Source of the DNA: Mansonella perstans | Lineage: Eukaryota; Nematoda; Chromadorea; Rhabditida; Onchocercidae | Length of the DNA: 64,000 nt | Reading direction: 5' to 3' | Assembly: GCA_037074765.1 (NCBI GenBank) | Contig: JBAMDO010000570.1 | Span: forward strand, 620,001 to 684,000 | Part shown: piece after piece, positions 60,596-64,000 of the stretch | How the letters are laid out: every line of letters starts with the position of its first letter | Numbering within the stretch: the first letter of the stretch is position 1 | The notes under the pieces: generated by a model | Databases searched by the model: none | What the model was told of the DNA's origin: nothing | Seen by the model: the letters and a program-made list of their open reading frames with translations, nothing else | Translations under genes and position numbers: made by a program

Positions 60596-63500
60596 TCACT
60601 TATTATTTGGCCAAGTTGAATTAGTATAAACCTTTATAAGTGCATCAAATTGATTGTTTTGATTTTGAACAATTTGATGTAGAGTTTGAATAATTTGATA
60701 ATTTTCAAGTAGAAGGATATTGTTAGTTCGCTTTGCAATCATTACTTCAATGGCATAGAGAGCTCGATCAATCAAATCAAGCTCGGTATGCAGATTAAAT
60801 ATTTGCGGTACCAAACTAAGTATATTACTTCCACACAACCAACGCAATCGATTCAAACTGGCACACGTTAGGGCATTTGTAACTATCCAGCCTACTTCCT
60901 GAAATGAAAAGTGAAATTTTTGATGAATTGGAATAGACGAAATGTGGGACAAAGGTGAAATGAGAATGCCTTGCGAATGCGATAGTCATCGCAAGAAAAT
61001 GCATCAATAAGTATTTCGACAATATCATTCGTTTCAAAGAGTAAATCAATTTGCTGATGTGAACCAGCCGCAATATTACTAAGAATCCATGTTATTTCAC
61101 GTTTGTGATTGATTGGCAAATCAGGACGGAACAATTTCATCTGTAAAGTAGTTATTTGCTTGATTTTCTTATATTTCTTATGAAGAAATGCTTGTACAAT
61201 TATTTGTCAATTAAGATTATCGATCAATTGTAGTACATGAAGATGCTTTAATATAATAATTTATTTTAATAATTAGCTTATGACTTTCCTTTTATTACCA
61301 TTCACATGATTGAAAATAATTATAATAAATTAATGAGGAATTCAACTTATTATTGATACAGTTTAGATACCGATAAAACAGTTGAGGGAGTAATTAAGGC
61401 GATGAATAATTAATTTGATTAATTTAATTCATCAATTCATTTGATGGATTTAATTCGCTTAAATTTGGCTATCATTCTAGTTTGATCTGCATTAACTCAT
61501 AACAGATGTAGAAGTTACACAAGTTATAGACTTCCTTGATCACTTGAAGCACAATTGGATGTTTCGCACTTTTTTTTTTCAAATTTCTATAATGGACTGA
61601 AATTATAATAGGTGAAGAAGTAAAAAACCATTCGTGGCAGCAAACCAGCATCGAGAACTGTTTGAGTTTGATTATCACCTCCCGCTACTAGATTCCCGAG
61701 CGTTCTTAATGCTGCTCGCATCGTATCCGTTTCATCCAGCAATTCAATCAGTCTCTCCAACAAACGCGGTATTTCCAATATTGAATCAATCTGATATTTT
61801 TTCCAATAATTAAACATTTTGAAAGATTTTCCCACAATCTTTCTTGGCTGCTACAGCATGCCCAAATAATTGATTAAAAAATTTGATCACTTGTATAAAA
61901 GTAGAGAAAAAAGGTCCTACCTGTCTGCCATCGGCACTATCATCAGCAATGTGTGCTATCGCCCAAAGTGCGTCCACTTTTGTTTGAGAATCTTCCAAAT
62001 AGAGTACAGAATGAAGTCCAGTTAATGCTGTTTGTACAAACTAAAAATAAGACACTAAAAATCACTTATCAATGTAAAATAAATTGAAAAATGAATAGTT
62101 GGCTAGATAGAAATCACAATAGAGAGATAATCAGAGGAAAGCATGTGTTAATACGTGTCCTAGTATTTGATTGCAAACCTATCATCTGACCGTAATATGG
62201 AGCGTTTGAACACCACCACGAAATATTTGTGACAGAGCCCAAACAAGATTTCGCGTCCACCTCGACGAGACGAAAACGGGATTCACAAGAACTCCAATCA
62301 TAAGCGGTAGTGCAGCCTGTGCCTGTAATCGTATTTATTGTTCTGTGTAATTAGCAGGCATGAATAAAAATATTGAAATGTAATAATATGATAATATCGG
62401 ATGAATGCTATTTTAGAATTTTCGAAGCATTATATTGCAAATATAACTTATTAAACGAAAAATGCGCTACTGTTACTGTTTGATTACCTTTTCTTGACAT
62501 ATAGGACAATCCAATGCGATGTTACCGAGAGCCCAAAAAACTTGATCTCGCGTTTCCCCATCTGTTACTGCCGCACATTCAATTAGTGCTTCTATGCCAC
62601 CCTCACAAAAATAATTTAGATCACTAGAGATTTTGTTTCTAGATACTTTTAGAAACAGGAACAAATCTAACTGAAAAAATAGGACATCTGACAAATAAGG
62701 AACATAAATACATCATCAAGGATATGGAAACTTACATATTGGATTATTTTATAGCATATTTGATGCGGTGAGTAGGCACAATTAGTAAGAGCCCATGCAG
62801 CATCTCTTTGAATATTAGCAAAATTCACTCGCAGGCATCGAATCAGAGCCTTAATCTGTAAATATTTAAATTGGATTACTAATAATATTCTTCTAGGTGA
62901 CTTCAGAACAATCATAATTTTAATAATTGCTTTTGTACATAAATTAGGCAAGGGTGATATAATGATATATAAAAATTATAGAAACTAACGAGTGTATCTG
63001 CAATAGATGCCGGTGGAATGTGATTAAGAACTAGTAGGCGTCGAAAATATTCAACTGCACATGCCTAAAATCTTGTCTAAATGAAATTTAGGTGACCTGC
63101 CAGTTAAAGTAATGAAAAGATTGATAATGGAAAAAAGACATTTTCCTTGTCGAGTAATAATTCAATTCATTATAGTTTTTCATTTTGCAATTAATTAAGT
63201 TTTTGATGAATTTTTCACCCTGCAATTAATATATTACTTCACATAGTATGCTAAAATGCATCAGGTCAACTAGGAAGATACCCATTGAAAGATCAATTAG
63301 CCAGTTAGGATTAGTACCATTAAGAAGTTTGAGGGTGCCGGAAATCGATGGTTAAATGTGATATGTATAGCAAATTAAAAATAGTATAAAGGAAGCGGAA
63401 ATGATCAGAGGGAGAGTCATTAATCCGTTCGTTTTTTCTTTTGCTTTTGCATTCACGAAGAAATCAAACGAAGTACAAGTTCTCTAACAGCAATGATCTT

Positions 63501-64000
63501 GATCGACGACGATTTATTGGATACAAGAAGATCAGAACTAGATGATAATATTTTTATCTCTCAACGATAATATGAGAGCTAGAACGAATCAAACAATTTA
63601 TGATTACAATAAGAGTTCGACTCGTTGTGTTCAATAAATTAAGTTTATTCAATTGAATCTCATCATTTATATTTAAATATTAGCATATTCTGAACTGAAA
63701 GCAAATAAAAATTCACTGTAACTATTTCAGTTAACATAGAAATTGTTTTGTATGAACTTTATGTTCAATTCATTCTTTAATGTCTTGCTTTTTTTTTCTT
63801 TTTCTGCTTTTTAATCGTTTACTTTAACGACTAAGTGTAATTCTAATTAAACAGAATTAACTCAGGCAATTAATTGGAAGAAACACTGCTACCTGAGTAG
63901 TTAATGAGTTGTACGGTGAAAGTAGTTGTAAATAAAATTTAATTTCAGCATCGCAAATATTATACAGGCTTGCATCACCTCCATGAACTATTTTAATTTC
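60596..64000 (-). CDS. Importin-alpha-like armadillo protein, N-terminus beyond window
   Basis: Nine minus-strand exons are visible: 63893-64000 (continues past the edge), 62990-63064, 62736-62855, 62488-62670, 62191-62322, 61921-62040, 61629-61790, 60970-61140 and 60596-60898. They give 457 residues, ending in TGA. All boundaries are phase 0. Armadillo repeats appear in importin-alpha order, with the NLS-groove W-x3-N array: AAWALTN, VFWALGN, LVWALSQ (Asn to Gln), LWAIAHIADD, LRTLGNLVAGG, ITWILSN and GWIVTN. EYFRRLLVLNHIPP matches the start of the first repeats. The importin-beta-binding region is outside the window. It would bind classical NLS cargo with importin-beta. Overall it is divergent, so it could be a specialised germline isoform (C. 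elegans IMA-1 is also divergent). The last intron is GC-AG. Confidence 0.85.

Noticed and set aside
1..64000. Wolbachia or bacterial insertion
   Set aside because: No stretch with bacterial gene structure or long intronless ORFs was found.

Overview
This is AT-rich nuclear DNA from a nematode, most likely a clade III (filarial/spirurid-type) worm. The evidence is many short exons with GT..TTTCAG introns, start codons placed just 3' of TTTTAG/TTTCAG sites typical of spliced-leader trans-splicing, a nematode-specific DUF273 glycosyltransferase, fragments of a cuticle-collagen-like gene, and a Pao/BEL retrotransposon remnant. I saw no bacterial, viral or Wolbachia-like block, no tRNA or rRNA, and no CRISPR array. 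Most genes had to be assembled by hand from splice sites and reading-frame phase, because the introns fragment them. All complete models below keep an open frame across every junction.

Layout. 1-7.4 kb: two tandem paralogues of an unrecognised small secreted protein. The first has extra 3' exons; the second is short. 7.4-11.8 kb: gene-poor, low-complexity DNA. 11.8-18.2 kb (+): a 13-exon SLC12A8-type cation-chloride-cotransporter-family carrier. 18.2-25.8 kb: a graveyard containing a Pao/BEL retrotransposon fragment, a broken collagen-like gene on the minus strand, and a displaced copy of an SLC12 intron/exon junction. 25.8-31.6 kb (+): BRF1, the TFIIIB subunit of RNA polymerase III, 14 exons. 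33.3-34.7 kb (-): a SOSS-B/NABP single-strand DNA-binding protein, 4 exons. 35.4-35.8 kb: a 22-copy, 19-bp minisatellite that is open in all three forward frames. 36.5-37.5 kb: two orphan exon-like pieces. 39.3-43.2 kb (+): a DUF273 glycosyltransferase whose fifth splice donor looks mutated. 45.7-51.7 kb (+): IFT74, 15 exons, with a perfect-looking X-box about 150 bp upstream. 54.7-58.2 kb (+): a WDR23/DCAF11 WD40 protein, 12 exons. 60.6 kb to the window end (-): an importin-alpha-like armadillo protein, cut by the window edge, with one GC-AG intron.

The genes do not form a pathway. They are ordinary housekeeping or signalling genes (Pol III transcription, DNA repair, ciliary transport, ubiquitin-ligase substrate adaptor, nuclear import, membrane transport, glycosylation) separated by long AT-rich spacers. 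I did not find a convincing new multi-gene system. The best leads are the BRF1 tail with repeated PN[LI] motifs, the IFT74 X-box, the broken splice donor, the three-frame-open minisatellite and the orphan exons.
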